Shown: positions 8,349 through 17,707, numbered from the stretch's first letter. The stretch is DNA of 18,424 nt from Hemicentrotus pulcherrimus (GCA_003118195.1 BEXV01000174.1:90027-108450), one strand, 5' to 3'. The notes: generated by a model from the sequence alone, not told the origin. Numbers and translations: made by a program.

Positions 8349-8633
8349 AGAAGAAAAGAAGAAGAAGAAGAAGAAGAAGAAGAAGAAGAAGAAGAAGGAG
8401 AAAAAAGAAGGAGGAGATGAAGTAGAAGAGGAAGAAGAAGAAGAAGGGGAAAGAGAAGGAGGAGGAGAAGAAGAAGGAGGAAAGAGAAGGAGGAGAAATA
8501 TAGAGTAGAAGATGAAGAGGAGAAAGAAGAAGAAAGGGAAAAGAGAAGGGGAGGAGGAGGAGGAAGAGGAGGAGGAGGAGAAGAAGAAGAAGAAGAAGAA
8601 CAAGAAGAAGAAAAAGAAGTAGAGAAGGAAAAG
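8349..8633 (+). repeat. Long polypurine (GAA/GGA) tract
   Basis: About 285 bp of almost uninterrupted purine on the plus strand: a GAA block at the left, mixed GGA/GAA/AGG, and a GAA block at the right. Only scattered T and one C break it. Such tracts can form triplex DNA and replicate poorly. The reverse-strand Ser/Phe frame is an artefact. Confidence 0.9.
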
Positions 8634-8984
8634 TATTTTGGACATTTGCTATAATCTACAGCTTTCCCTCAACACTGTATATTACCTTTAAGGGCAATGT
8701 TTGATGGTGACTTCATGTCTTTGATTCTTACTCCTGAATCAACTCGGTGAACGAAGATCCGTGTAGACATGTGAATTGGTAAACCTCAATGACTGTTAAT
8801 CTAACACTGTCTTCCATGTAATCGAGCCAAGAAAATATAACCCCTTCATTAAGGAATGTCTGAACAAGCTGTCAACCTGCCGTGTGTGATCACATCAATT
8901 CTTCTGTCAATGCCGGGAATGCGGCAAGACAAAGGAGCGAACGAAGTTCAAGAACTCGGAAGTTCGTCGAGGACACCGTACAGT

Positions 8985-9061
8985 TGGCTAGAGCGGGATT
9001 GGTGGACCTTTGCCAAGGATAGTATTCTAGGTGTTGAACCAAATATCGTGGGTTCGAGTCC
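8985..9061 (+). repeat. tRNA-like pol III boxes, possible SINE head
   Basis: GGTTCGAGTCC at 9051-9061 matches the B-box consensus fully, and TGGCTAGAGCGGG at 8985-8997 resembles an A-box with one extra base. The 66-bp distance exceeds that of most intronless tRNA genes, and the T-stem pairs poorly. A tRNA-derived SINE fragment or a decayed tRNA fits better than a working tRNA. It abuts repeat A copy 2. Confidence 0.4.
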
Positions 9062-9092
9062 ATACCAGGTGAATGACTCGTGCCTTTTAAGA

Positions 9093-9617
9093 AATTATGA
9101 TTTCATGTGATTTTCTTTTCTTTCTTTATCCCCCTTTTGTAGTCATAGGTGGGTGGCATAATACATCATTGGAATTCAGTGGTGTAGGTACGGGGACAAG
9201 GGCCTCGAGTCATTCGAAGATAAAGAACAAAATAGAGAAAGAATGATGGAAAAGGGGGAGGGATATACAGGCAACCTAAAAAGAATGCGATTCGTCCTCC
9301 GCTCTCTTTTGCCTTGTGCTCTCGCTTTTCAAACCCATAATATTTCCGATTTCCATTATTCCACCAGCCCCCCCCCCCCTCCCCCCTCTGGATGACTGGA
9401 TCCTTGATACACCTTGGCTTGAACTTATGCATGGACGACGAATGCAAATTAGGTGTTTTTCCCCGAGGTTCCATTTGTTTTTACTGTTCACTTGCATACG
9501 AAACAAACCAGGCGTAGGGACTGCATACATGGTCACTCTGATTTGAGGTTAATTAGCAATTTTCCCGGGGCTTTTGGTTTCACATTAGGGTAACTTTGCA
9601 TTTTCTTGCCGTAATGA
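9093..9617 (-). repeat. Dispersed repeat A, copy 2 (inverted)
   Basis: Read on the minus strand, this matches 3178-3668 from AATGTGAAACCAAAAGCCCC down to AAAATCACATGAAATC, with the same internal G run (a C run here, 9369-9380) and the TGGAATAATGGAA block. It is slightly longer through indels. The two copies enclose 5.4 kb that includes copy 2 of the membrane-protein gene. Confidence 0.8.
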
Positions 9618-9805
9618 ACGCCTGTCCATGAAATGTATATCGCCAGCGTTTCTCCGCTGTGATGTTTATTAGGCCAATGCAGTTCTTCACCTATTCAAAC
9701 CTCAATTTCTAGTCTTGTTCGCAATTTCATTTTATTCGCTCCAAGTTTTATGGTACCATTCGTTTTTTTTTTAAATACCTTTCTTTTTAATTGAACGTTT
9801 CAATA

Positions 9806-10025
9806 ATGCCCCCCCCCCCTCTTTTTTTCCTCTCTCTGTCTCTCTCACGTACACATAATCTCTCTACCCTCTCTCTCACACACACTCGCCCCCCTCTCCC
9901 TCCTGGTCTCTCCAACCCCTCAAATCCTCAAGATCAACCTTTACAATTTGCACTTCTCTTTCTTTCTGTAACTACCTTTCGTTCAATAATATGGTCCTGC
10001 TTCTCGTGGCTCCCCCCCCCCCCTA
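9806..10025 (+). repeat. Pyrimidine-rich, low-complexity tract with C runs
   Basis: A C run at about 9810, T run, CT and CA repeats, then a second C run at about 10013-10022. The open frame across it is low-complexity Pro/Ser/Leu and is not called as a gene. Confidence 0.7.
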
Positions 10026-10033
10026 ATCTCTCG

Positions 10034-11040
10034 CAATTCGTTCAAACCATAGTTAATCGATCCACACCTTCACTCGCTCTGGTTTAAACCATCTCGTAAA
10101 GTAAATTGCGTCGGTCAATTCGATCACTTTCCTTTTCTTGTCTTCCGTTGACATATTCCCCAGCAAAATGTGAATGACGAAAGGTGAAGACACACGTTTT
10201 GATAAAACATATGGAAGAAATATTACATAATTAATTGAAGTGAATTAAGAAGAGAGGACTTAACATAATACCGCAGTGATGTGTTTTGTAAAAGACAAAC
10301 AAGCAAACAAACAATAGATAAAAGTAGGACTATTCAAACAGTATATTCTCCCTTTATTAACAAAATTATATGAATATGTGTTTTTCAGACTGACTAATAA
10401 TGCTAAATGGTCTATTAGGTGGTAATGCATGTTTTCCTCTCTATGATCTTAAACCCAACCCCTTCTTTCGAGTCCATTTTCTATTATTTTAATACCACTT
10501 GCTCATTTACAAAACACCCATGAAAATATGTTTGCTCTAACACGGGGACGTCGCTAGACCATTTGAAGAGGATGCAAAATGTGCAGACAACTTTGCCAAA
10601 AGTTTCACAAAAAGCATTACAAGATATATACATGTAGAAAATTTTGTATATGTATTGAAAAGGAGGAGAAGAGAGCAAAGAAATTGACCCACGGATTGTC
10701 AAATCAGCCAATAATGGTATAATATATGCCCTCAATTTATTGTTCATATATGCCAGCAGAAGTTCAAAAAATAAATATATAATGAACACGGCTAGGACTT
10801 TCAGAAAACACAGGGCATATTATTTTTATTTAGAGGCACCTTCATCACACTTAGCATCTAATTATGTTAAGGGTACTAGTAATTATGATAGGATTGAAAG
10901 AATTGATATATTTTTCCTGAAAAGAATTTGAATAGTTACAAAAAAGAGAAAGAAAATGGAAGTAGTTGTTTAAATTCATTAAAGACAGATGAGCACACAA
11001 GAAACGCTATACTTATTACCTCGAGCCGTGCACTAGATAG
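10034..11040. other. AT-rich intergenic DNA, nothing recognised
   Basis: Several frames of 60-100 codons are open on either strand, but they are AT-driven, Ile/Tyr/Phe/Lys-rich, lack a clear domain and have no supporting splice structure. No RNA gene or transposon end was found. Confidence 0.5.
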
Positions 11041-11084
11041 AATCAGAGGCGGCCCTTCGAGGGGGGGGGGCCTGGCAGGAGGGC

Positions 11085-11425
11085 ACAGTGCCCCTTTTTC
11101 AGATACCCCAAAAGTGCCCCTTCTTACATAGGGAAATTACCCCCTTTATTTTGTAAGAAGTGGCTCTTTTGCTTAGTAAAAGTGCCCCTTCCCCGTTTTC
11201 ACCTCCGACGAGTCCCCATTTTATTTTTGACACGTGCCCCTTTTCCTTCGACATGTTCCCTTTTTAATCTCTAGTAAGTGCCTCTTTTCAGGTACGAGAA
11301 GTGCCAACTTCACCTCTAATAATTGCCATATTCAAAACTGAGAGGTGCTCCTTTTACTTTGACAAATGCCACTTTCTTTCTTGTGTAAGAAGTGACCCTT
11401 CTCCTGTTAATAACAACCCCTTTTA
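11085..11425 (+). repeat. Degenerate tandem array, about 22-bp period
   Basis: About fifteen units share AAGTGCCCCTTTT followed by a variable TTT-rich spacer. The TGCCCC-like cores start near 11089, 11115, 11139, 11161, 11183, 11212, 11235, 11254, 11279, 11302, 11324, 11346, 11367, 11393 and 11415. Most spacings are 21-26 bp. Units at the left are nearest the consensus; those toward the right decay. It follows a G run and lies about 180 bp beyond the stop of the GPCR gene, possibly in its 3'UTR. AATAAA hexamers on the GPCR strand occur inside it (for example 11225-11220). Confidence 0.75.
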
Positions 11426-11608
11426 AACTCGGATTTAAAACTCGACTTTTAGAATACGTGTGACGTCCATTCAAGGCAGTGCATTAAAAGGACGTCGATC
11501 GTAGCAATACACGTTGTCGCTGTGCAAATCTAAAAATCCCTAATGGATACAAACAAATACCTGAAGCTTGAAAGAACTTTAAAAGGATCATCGACACACA
11601 ATTTCTAT

Positions 11609-12892
11609 TTATGACACAGTAGATTCTTCCGACCTTGTGACATCTACATCAATGTGAACCGTTCCCGGTAGTTCCGGGTCATTTTGGCACGCTTCCCTGA
11701 AACATGTCTCTTTGTTTTTAACATCGTCACCAGCCGCTGATGGGACGTTATGTATGTTCTCTCGGTGGTGAGTCCTTTTACAGCCCATCTCATCACAGTG
11801 ATAGGTGGTGAGGTTAATGGTTGGTAGAGCTGTAGGACTAGACGAAGACTGACGCCCACGGAGACCTGCATTCACGTTGTAAACCGCGGTGGCCGGACGA
11901 GGGAAACACGCACATGACGTCAACGCCTGACATGCGTTACGAAGAAGACGTCCGCAGCTCCTGCGGAACTGCACATTGAAGAACCAGAAGAGAACTGGGT
12001 TGATGGCGCTGTTCAAGTACGTGAGGGCAACCATGGTGAGCCGAGTGATCGGTGGGAGAATCAAGTTTGGTTTGTAGATCTCGAGGAGAATACCGATCAC
12101 CATTGGGAATGTGCATATACTGAAGACGGTGAGAAGAATGACAAGTTTAATGATGACCCTGAGTTCCTTACGATTTTTCATGACATTGTTTTCACCAACG
12201 GCGGGTTCGCCTATTGGACCGACGCGTCGCACTCTCTGCAGAAGGATCACGATGATGTGGAAATATATGAACCCCATAAAGAGCACCGGCACGCACTCGT
12301 GCCCGTAGAATACAAGCTCGAGGTAAAATTTCGGGAAGAGAGCTGTGAAATTAAAGCAAGACTTTCCATCTTCAAACCCACCTGGTGAGTTCATGAATAA
12401 TAGAAGGGGTACAACCGCAGTGGTGAACGACGCGACCCACACCATCATGATAGATACCTGAGCGAAGAGTTCGGTGATCCGCCACTTCATTTTGTTACCC
12501 ACGATATGAAGATAGCGATCGACGGCCACGCCCATCAGACTCCAAACGCTTGCGACGCATTGTCCAATCAGGATGCTGTACGTGACAAGACAAGGCCAGA
12601 AGGGCGTGGTCCATATTGTTATGGTAATACTGAGAATCATTCCCACGCCCAAAAGGAAATCGGCGGCTGCTAGACTGATGAGGAACGACGTCATGACGCT
12701 CCGAAGCTGCCGTGACCCGCAAACTGTCAACAAGACTAGTCCGTTTGCTGAAACGGTCCATATGCATATTAGGACCTGGACCAGGACTGCAATGATAGAG
12801 GAAGTTGCAAACCCATCCTCGTTTCCAATTAGGGGAGGTAAAGTTGTCGTTCGAAGGCTTATCATGGTGTGCGACAGACGTGAATCTCCCAT
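11609..12892 (-). CDS. Rhodopsin-type (class A) orphan GPCR, single exon
   Basis: This 427-residue plasma-membrane receptor transduces an unknown ligand through G proteins. Seven helices lie at about 31-57, 67-90, 101-124, 142-166, 194-218, 246-271 and 284-306. Class A landmarks: N50, D78 in LAAAD, C101 with C179 for the loop disulfide, D125-R126-Y127, W152, P202, P263 and N298-P299. N181 (NFT) is a glycosylation sequon in loop 2. Helix 8 follows as VQFRRSCGRLL, and C321/C327/C329 could be palmitoylated. The tail of about 100 residues is Ser/Thr-rich. Oddities: the helix 6 CWxP motif is CTFP (W replaced by T261), and NPxxY is NPVLF (Y replaced by F302). The ATG at 12892 has a strong context (A at -3, G at +4), and an in-frame TAA at 12928-12926 excludes an upstream ATG start. 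The intronless form fits the large receptor expansions of echinoderms. The amine/adenosine-like branch is plausible, but the ligand cannot be assigned. Confidence 0.93.
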   Translation of the reverse strand: MGDSRLSHTMISLRTTTLPPLIGNEDGFATSSIIAVLVQVLICIWTVSANGLVLLTVCGSRQLRSVMTSFLISLAAADFLLGVGMILSITITIWTTPFWPCLVTYSILIGQCVASVWSLMGVAVDRYLHIVGNKMKWRITELFAQVSIMMVWVASFTTAVVPLLLFMNSPGGFEDGKSCFNFTALFPKFYLELVFYGHECVPVLFMGFIYFHIIVILLQRVRRVGPIGEPAVGENNVMKNRKELRVIIKLVILLTVFSICTFPMVIGILLEIYKPNLILPPITRLTMVALTYLNSAINPVLFWFFNVQFRRSCGRLLRNACQALTSCACFPRPATAVYNVNAGLRGRQSSSSPTALPTINLTTYHCDEMGCKRTHHRENIHNVPSAAGDDVKNKETCFREACQNDPELPGTVHIDVDVTRSEESTVS

Positions 12893-12970
12893 GCTGATTT
12901 CGATATAATTTGCCACCGATTCAGATTAATTCCATTTGATCAAACTTGATGATAATCGTAAAAGCTCAAA

Positions 12971-12988
12971 TAACACGATAACGTGTTA
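12971..12988. promoter_or_regulatory. Perfect 7-bp inverted repeat upstream of the GPCR
   Basis: TAACACG-ATAA-CGTGTTA lies 79 bp upstream of the receptor ATG. The symmetry and position suit a dimeric factor site in the proximal promoter or 5'UTR, but it could be chance. Confidence 0.3.
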
Positions 12989-13720
12989 AACAGAAATGAG
13001 GGAGCTGAAATGATAGCGATCACTAACTCTTCACTTTTGCAACAAACATTTTTAATCCAACAATACTTTTCCATCAAGGAATAAACCCCTCGGCCTGCTC
13101 AATATTTTCAGTGCGCATCATTTTGTCTCTAGGCAACAGTGCCTCGTCAGTGCTCACCAAATACAAGTCTGTGGATTTCAAAGGATGGACCAACCTTTGA
13201 AGGACGAAATTGGTAAAACAGCGTGACAAATATTATGAAATTCTGCTCAGGAGTTAAAAGAGTTACATGTTCCGGTCCATTTGCTGCTCTAGAGCACAAA
13301 CAACTAGTCTGATCCAATCTTCCATTCAAAAGCGCGCAAAGTTGACGTACATCATAGACGCACTTTAATAATCATGCTAATTTTCATCACGATCATCTCC
13401 GTAGCAACCTCTATCTTTATTAATTCCCTTGATATCAATCATGAAGGTAAATTGAGAGGAAGCTACATCAGAAACGTGTTCGTTAATGTCCCTGGTAGGT
13501 TGTGACGTAGCTTATCACTTCGATCTACACCCTGTTGTCGCGTAAACAAGTTGATTGTACATAAGTCACAGTTGAATGTTTTTCCTGTACAAAATTAATG
13601 AGAGAGAGGGAAAAAAAGAAAATGTTATCGTAATTATAATTCATCTATTAACATATAAATATTGCAAAATAAGATTGAACGAAATAGTTTAAGTCTTCGC
13701 TAAGTGACTTCTGCAATAGT
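12989..13720. other. GPCR upstream region, no gene seen
   Basis: AT-rich DNA presumed to hold the receptor's promoter. No TATA box of good quality was found near the ATG on the minus strand. No second coding exon was recognised. Confidence 0.45.
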
Positions 13721-13721
13721 G

Positions 13722-13850
13722 TAGGTATCGTGGCATAGTGGTTCGTTTAATTGCAGGGTTGTGGGTTAGAATCCCAGTCTGGCATTAGCGTCGCTGGGCA
13801 AGACATTGATCCACATTTTCCTCTCTACCTCGCTACTAGTGTTGTGGTAA
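13722..13850 (+). mobile_element. tRNA-derived SINE
   Basis: A-box TGGCATAGTGG (13731-13741) and B-box GGTTAGAATCC (13764-13774, one mismatch) are 33 bp apart, the tRNA spacing. A tail follows with GTCGCTGGGCAAGACATTGA and TCCACATTTTCCTCTCTACC, wording common in the bodies of tRNA SINEs of marine animals, and then TAATAATAATTA. The tRNA part does not fold well enough to be a functional tRNA. No target duplication was identified. Confidence 0.65.
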
Positions 13851-13878
13851 TAATAATTACAGGGCCCGCAGAAAGAGC

Positions 13879-13896
13879 NTAGTAGTAGTAGTAGTA

Positions 13897-13929
<33 letters not shown>

Positions 13930-13983
13930 AGACTTGGAGCAGTGGTAGTAGTAGGAGGAGTTGAAGTAGTGGTAGTAGTAGTA
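13879..13983 (+). repeat. (AGT)n microsatellite with one ambiguous base
   Basis: TAG/AGT triplets in two blocks separated by a short interruption. The single N of the window is at 13879, at the left edge, so the exact length in the assembly is uncertain. Confidence 0.9.
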
Positions 13984-14263
13984 TAACGTAGGAGCAGTGC
14001 TATACATTTATGAAGAAGAAACTATAATATTCCTCTTTCGGATAGGAAAAAAGTTCTAAAAAGGCATGTAATTAACTTTATTTATATTTATAACGGCGTG
14101 TACAGAGTCAACCTGCAGAGCTGCGAACCAAAGGAAAACCCATGGAAATGTATACGTATTGTTGATTATGTGGCTCCCATTTAAAAAAAACATTGCTCTG
14201 CAGTGCAGCTTTTGAGTAGTTTATATCTTTCAAATTAGTGAATAGATCTATCATATTTCATGG

Positions 14264-14680
14264 GAGCGGAGTAGTTTAGTGCTGTCATCGAGAAAAAAAA
14301 TCTTTGTCGACATGTCGTCTTGAATTTTAGCCGACAACGACACATTGTCGACAGATGGTTGGAAAAATGCAATCCTTCCAACACCGGCGTGCATGCCAAC
14401 AATTGTTCGTGAATGATTTTTATTTGCTGCAGCCGTAAGTAAGATGACCGATTTCGAGTTTGTGTTCACGTTAAAATACAAATTACACAAAACCAAAGTG
14501 TTTTGTTATAAAAAACAGTGTTGTTTGTAAAATGATTCAAAGTGCGTGTAAAGCCTATAAATGGTGTGATTCTTGTCGACAATATACTATCCCTGTCGAC
14601 ATGTCGCCTTCCCGTAAAAATGCACTTTTATCGACAAGTTTGTCGACAGAAGGCTTGTCGATGACAGCACTAGAGCGGAG
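14264..14680. mobile_element. hAT-like MITE with 8-bp target duplication
   Basis: GAGCGGAG at 14264-14271 and 14673-14680 flanks a 401-bp element (14272-14672). TAGTGCTGTCATCGA at 14277-14291 is the exact reverse complement of TCGATGACAGCACTA at the right end; the left end has an extra TAGTT. Eight-base duplications and TAGTG-type ends fit the hAT superfamily (P elements also make 8-bp duplications). Subterminal copies of TTGTCGACA cluster at both ends. The short frames inside are not transposase, so the element is non-autonomous. Confidence 0.8.
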
Positions 14681-15698
14681 GGTTTGCTCCCGAGTAATGA
14701 TCATACTCGCGGTCTTTGAATAATTTATTTTGAATAAAAGCCATTCATTTTTATTACAAAAAAACTTATTCCTAGTTCTAGTATTAAGCAGATTCTAGTA
14801 CAATTATTGCTGAAAGAAAAAGCTGATGTATCCTTTATTATAAAGTATAATACTGTTCCTTGCTTAATTTTCACGAGAAAAAATCTGTTATGCATGAAAG
14901 AAGAAAATACAAAGGATGCATTTGGAGATGGGCAGTGCCCTAACGCTTTGCTTTGTGTTTTTTGTCTCCTTTAGAATACACACCGTTTTGTTTTTTCAGA
15001 GGGAGAAATTAATTGTAGGGCTTATACATACAACGTATACCTACAACGTATACCCACAAGAATATCAACATCCATTTTTGTCTTCCTAAATCAATAAAGG
15101 TATTCAAACGTTTCCTGACTTTTGAATTTAAAACCTACTTTGGAAACTAAGCTGTATTTTGTTTTGCAAAAAATCATTAGTGCCGTATTCATTTTTTAAT
15201 CAATAGCCAGGAAATCAAAATAAATACGTGATTGTATAACAAAAAAATATAATCAATGAAAAATTAACGATATGACAAACTTCGTCATGTCATAACGCAC
15301 AGTCGACATCTGACGTTAGGTTTTGGAATCATAAAATGGAGTTTTGTTTAGAACCCTCCTTTTTGCAAAGATCTTCTATATTGCCACCCATGCCTCTTAC
15401 ATTCGGAATACAAACAAGAAATAGGTTGTTTATTTTATTTTTTTAAACCACATATTCATGCCACTTTCATGTGTGTGCGTGCATGTGTGCGTATGTGGTT
15501 CTGTGTGTATAGTCAACGTGACTTTCAGGCAAAATTCTATCAATTTCATATCATTTTATGATACCGAAACCTCACAGTGTACACCAATTCTTACATGATT
15601 GTTATGTGCTAAATAATCAACCTTTCCCATTTACTGCTAAACAGATATTTCCAAACTCAATTGCATGACCAAAACTATACTATATCTTGCATGTATAA
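14681..15698. other. AT-rich spacer between two MITEs
   Basis: No gene was recognised. It holds a short duplication (TACAACGTATACC twice, 15028-15053) and a TG-rich stretch at about 15470-15510. Confidence 0.5.
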
Positions 15699-16071
15699 TC
15701 AAAGGTAAAGACCAGTTATGGTCATGCGATTGCATTGTGAAAGAAACATTGTGGAATTGATCAGAAAAGGTTGATCATCTAGCATCTAGCATCTGCAAGG
15801 TTCTGGAATCATCAAAATGATAAGAAATTTGGCCCATTCTTCGTAAAGTTACGAGCACTATACACAGAAAGATATATATGGGACTACCCTATATCTCTCA
15901 CAGTCCATGGGAGAAACAAATTTACCAAAGATATCAATTAGTAGGCGGTTTCCCGGAAAATTGTTTATCATCATGTATTAGTCAAAACATATTCTTTCAC
16001 GTGATTGGTAATGAGAGCTTCCATTTCGTTTTTTAGATTGGGGCGTTTTCAATACTGGTCTTTACCTTTAA
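15699..16071. mobile_element. TTAA-type MITE
   Basis: AGGTAAAGACCAGT at 15703 is the exact reverse complement of ACTGGTCTTTACCT ending at 16067, giving a 365-bp element with 14-bp terminal inverted repeats. The right flank is TTAA and the left is TCAA, read as a TTAA duplication with one mutation. TTAA targets point to piggyBac or Kolobok-like transposases acting in trans. No coding capacity. A triple CATCTAG repeat lies near 15777. Confidence 0.75.
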
Positions 16072-17135
16072 GGTATGCAAACGACAGAGAAAGGCAGCAT
16101 AATGTATCAACAGCGGCTGGCTGTTTGAACTAGTTGTGGAAGCAGAGCAAAGTAGAATGCATTAAAGCGTTCGATACTCCCTTTTCGCCTTAATATTGTG
16201 GTCATTAGATTGCTTTCTTGGATCTGATGCCTCTAGCGCGAGGGAGAAAAAAAAACCGTTTTCCGAGCATCCAACCCATTAGCGGTGTTTCTCTAGAATC
16301 TGGTGCCATATAATAATTGATATTACAACGACCCAAACACATAATTTAGGCTTTCACAATAACGAGGGTGGACACTCTAAATGGCGCGTTTCGGTGATGA
16401 CCACATCGCATCATCGTCATTATCGTCATTAGCGCGTGAGTGGTGTGCAACCAAAAATAACTTGAAAAGGGGTTAGTGGTAATAGAAAAGAGGTATATGG
16501 TATGCAGGGTGAAGTTCAGTTAATTGATAAAGGGCTAGCATGCTGGTCTTTAAAATCAGTAAAATTAATCTTTGTTATGTAGCCATGAACGCGATGACTC
16601 TGCATGGATAGCCTATTCAAAACTCTAATTTGTGTTTCTATTCAAGTGGCACAGCATGTTTTTACAATGCTATTTCGTGAAACCCAAGTCGTAATAAATA
16701 AAAGAAGTGTTTAATTCAATTTATTCTTAATCATAAGGTGGGTGTTTCAAGTCAACACCCCTGACACTTTGTACGGAGTTAGTGACATACTCTTGCGAAT
16801 TGGATCTATCTTTCGAAAATATGATGTAAAAAAAAAAATAATTCTCAATCGTTATTTCAGCTGGCTATCTCGACAATGTTGTTTCAGGATTTTGAATATT
16901 TTCAGTTTCAGTATCATCGCATGTACTTTTCAGAAAGAAAAAAAATCACCCGTATGTAAGGTGATTACAGCTTTCATAAATTCATAACTTTCTTATTTTC
17001 ATCCAACTTTGTTCAAAGTTACAGCATGCCTAGTCTGCTTTTCTGACTTTTCTGTTCCCTTTTCGAATAATTTGCTATTAAGGTTGGGTTCTATTATCAG
17101 TGATATACATCACACTCTACCGTTATGGTTATGAC
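16072..17135. other. AT-rich DNA, no convincing gene
   Basis: One 81-codon frame at 16742-16987 lacks an ATG near its start, is interrupted by poly-A codons and looks random. A CATCATCGTCATTATCGTCA stretch near 16408 is a simple repeat. Confidence 0.45.
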
Positions 17136-17139
17136 TGCT

Positions 17140-17153
17140 GTTGTCATGGAAAC
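17140..17153 (+). promoter_or_regulatory. RFX X-box-like site
   Basis: GTTGTCATGGAAAC fits RYYNYY-N2-RRNRAC and differs little from the strong X-box form GTTGCCATGGNAAC. It lies 114 bp before an ATG at 17267 in a good context (A at -3, G at +4), which opens a 24-codon frame starting MALDTEGTGTR. X-boxes near a start codon usually mark ciliary genes; here the gene itself is unproven. Confidence 0.35.
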
Positions 17154-17690
17154 AGCGGTTTAGTTACTTCTTGGAAGACAATGTGAAACTGTTTTCTGTC
17201 TAAAAAAAGATTACTTTAAAAGCGAAGAAAGTGAGCAGAAATAAATTTGTAGCGTAACAACATAAAATGGCGCTAGATACTGAAGGAACAGGGACAAGGA
17301 TTGACAATTTCAATGTTCATTTCAGCTATTTACTCTTATGAGTATAATAGGAGAAGCTTTGGTTGGTATGTTCCGAATACATCTGTATTCATATTGATCA
17401 AGCTATTCATTCCTAAGCATACATTTTGTGGCTTTGCAAATAAGGCTATATGCAACAGTATCTTGTTGAAAAGTCTACATTACGAGGATAACAAAGAATT
17501 TGTACACAAGTCATGTTTAGTTATATACTTATTTTTTCCTGTTATGGTATTTTACTATTATCAGTTTATATTCGTGATTGTTATTGCATTTGGGTTAGCA
17601 CACAGTGCCTTATAGAAGACCATCATTATTGGTGGAAACGTAATACCCTGTATGAAATAATTTCAGAAACATCTAAATAAATAAAGTACA

Positions 17691-17707
17691 ACAGTAACTG
17701 TTACTGT
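17691..17707. repeat. 17-bp near-perfect palindrome
   Basis: ACAGTAAC-T-GTTACTGT has two perfect 8-bp arms around one base, just after an AATAAATAAAG run. No role can be assigned. Confidence 0.5.

Noticed and set aside
8250..8645. 131-codon Ser/Phe frame on the minus strand
   Set aside because: It is the translation of the polypurine tract; there is no gene-like composition outside it.
8856..9110. 84-codon frame on the plus strand
   Set aside because: It runs through the tRNA-like A and B boxes and has no recognisable domain.
12893..12916. Eight extra N-terminal residues of the GPCR
   Set aside because: The longer frame begins with GTG. The first ATG after the in-frame TAA at 12928-12926 is at 12892.
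13125..13408. RFX-like matches upstream of the GPCR (13125-13137, 13395-13408)
   Set aside because: They fit only the degenerate RYYNYY/RRNRAC pattern, which should occur dozens of times by chance in a window of this size.
14272..14672. CACTA (EnSpm) superfamily for the 401-bp MITE
   Set aside because: The ends read TAGTG at the left and CACTA at the right, opposite to CACTA elements, and the target duplication is 8 bp rather than 2-3.
14251..14723. Two frames overlapping the hAT-like MITE
   Set aside because: They start or end within the terminal repeats and echo the GTCGACA motifs. Not transposase.
16384..16401. 18-bp match to the start of pUC-type cloning vectors (GCGCGTTTCGGTGATGAC)
   Set aside because: Recalled similarity stops after 18 bases and flanking DNA is not vector. 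Chance is more likely than contamination, though a vector screen would settle it.
17313..17615. About 100-codon hydrophobic frame
   Set aside because: AT-driven Phe/Ile/Tyr content, no family motif and no good promoter-linked start. Could be revisited with transcript data.
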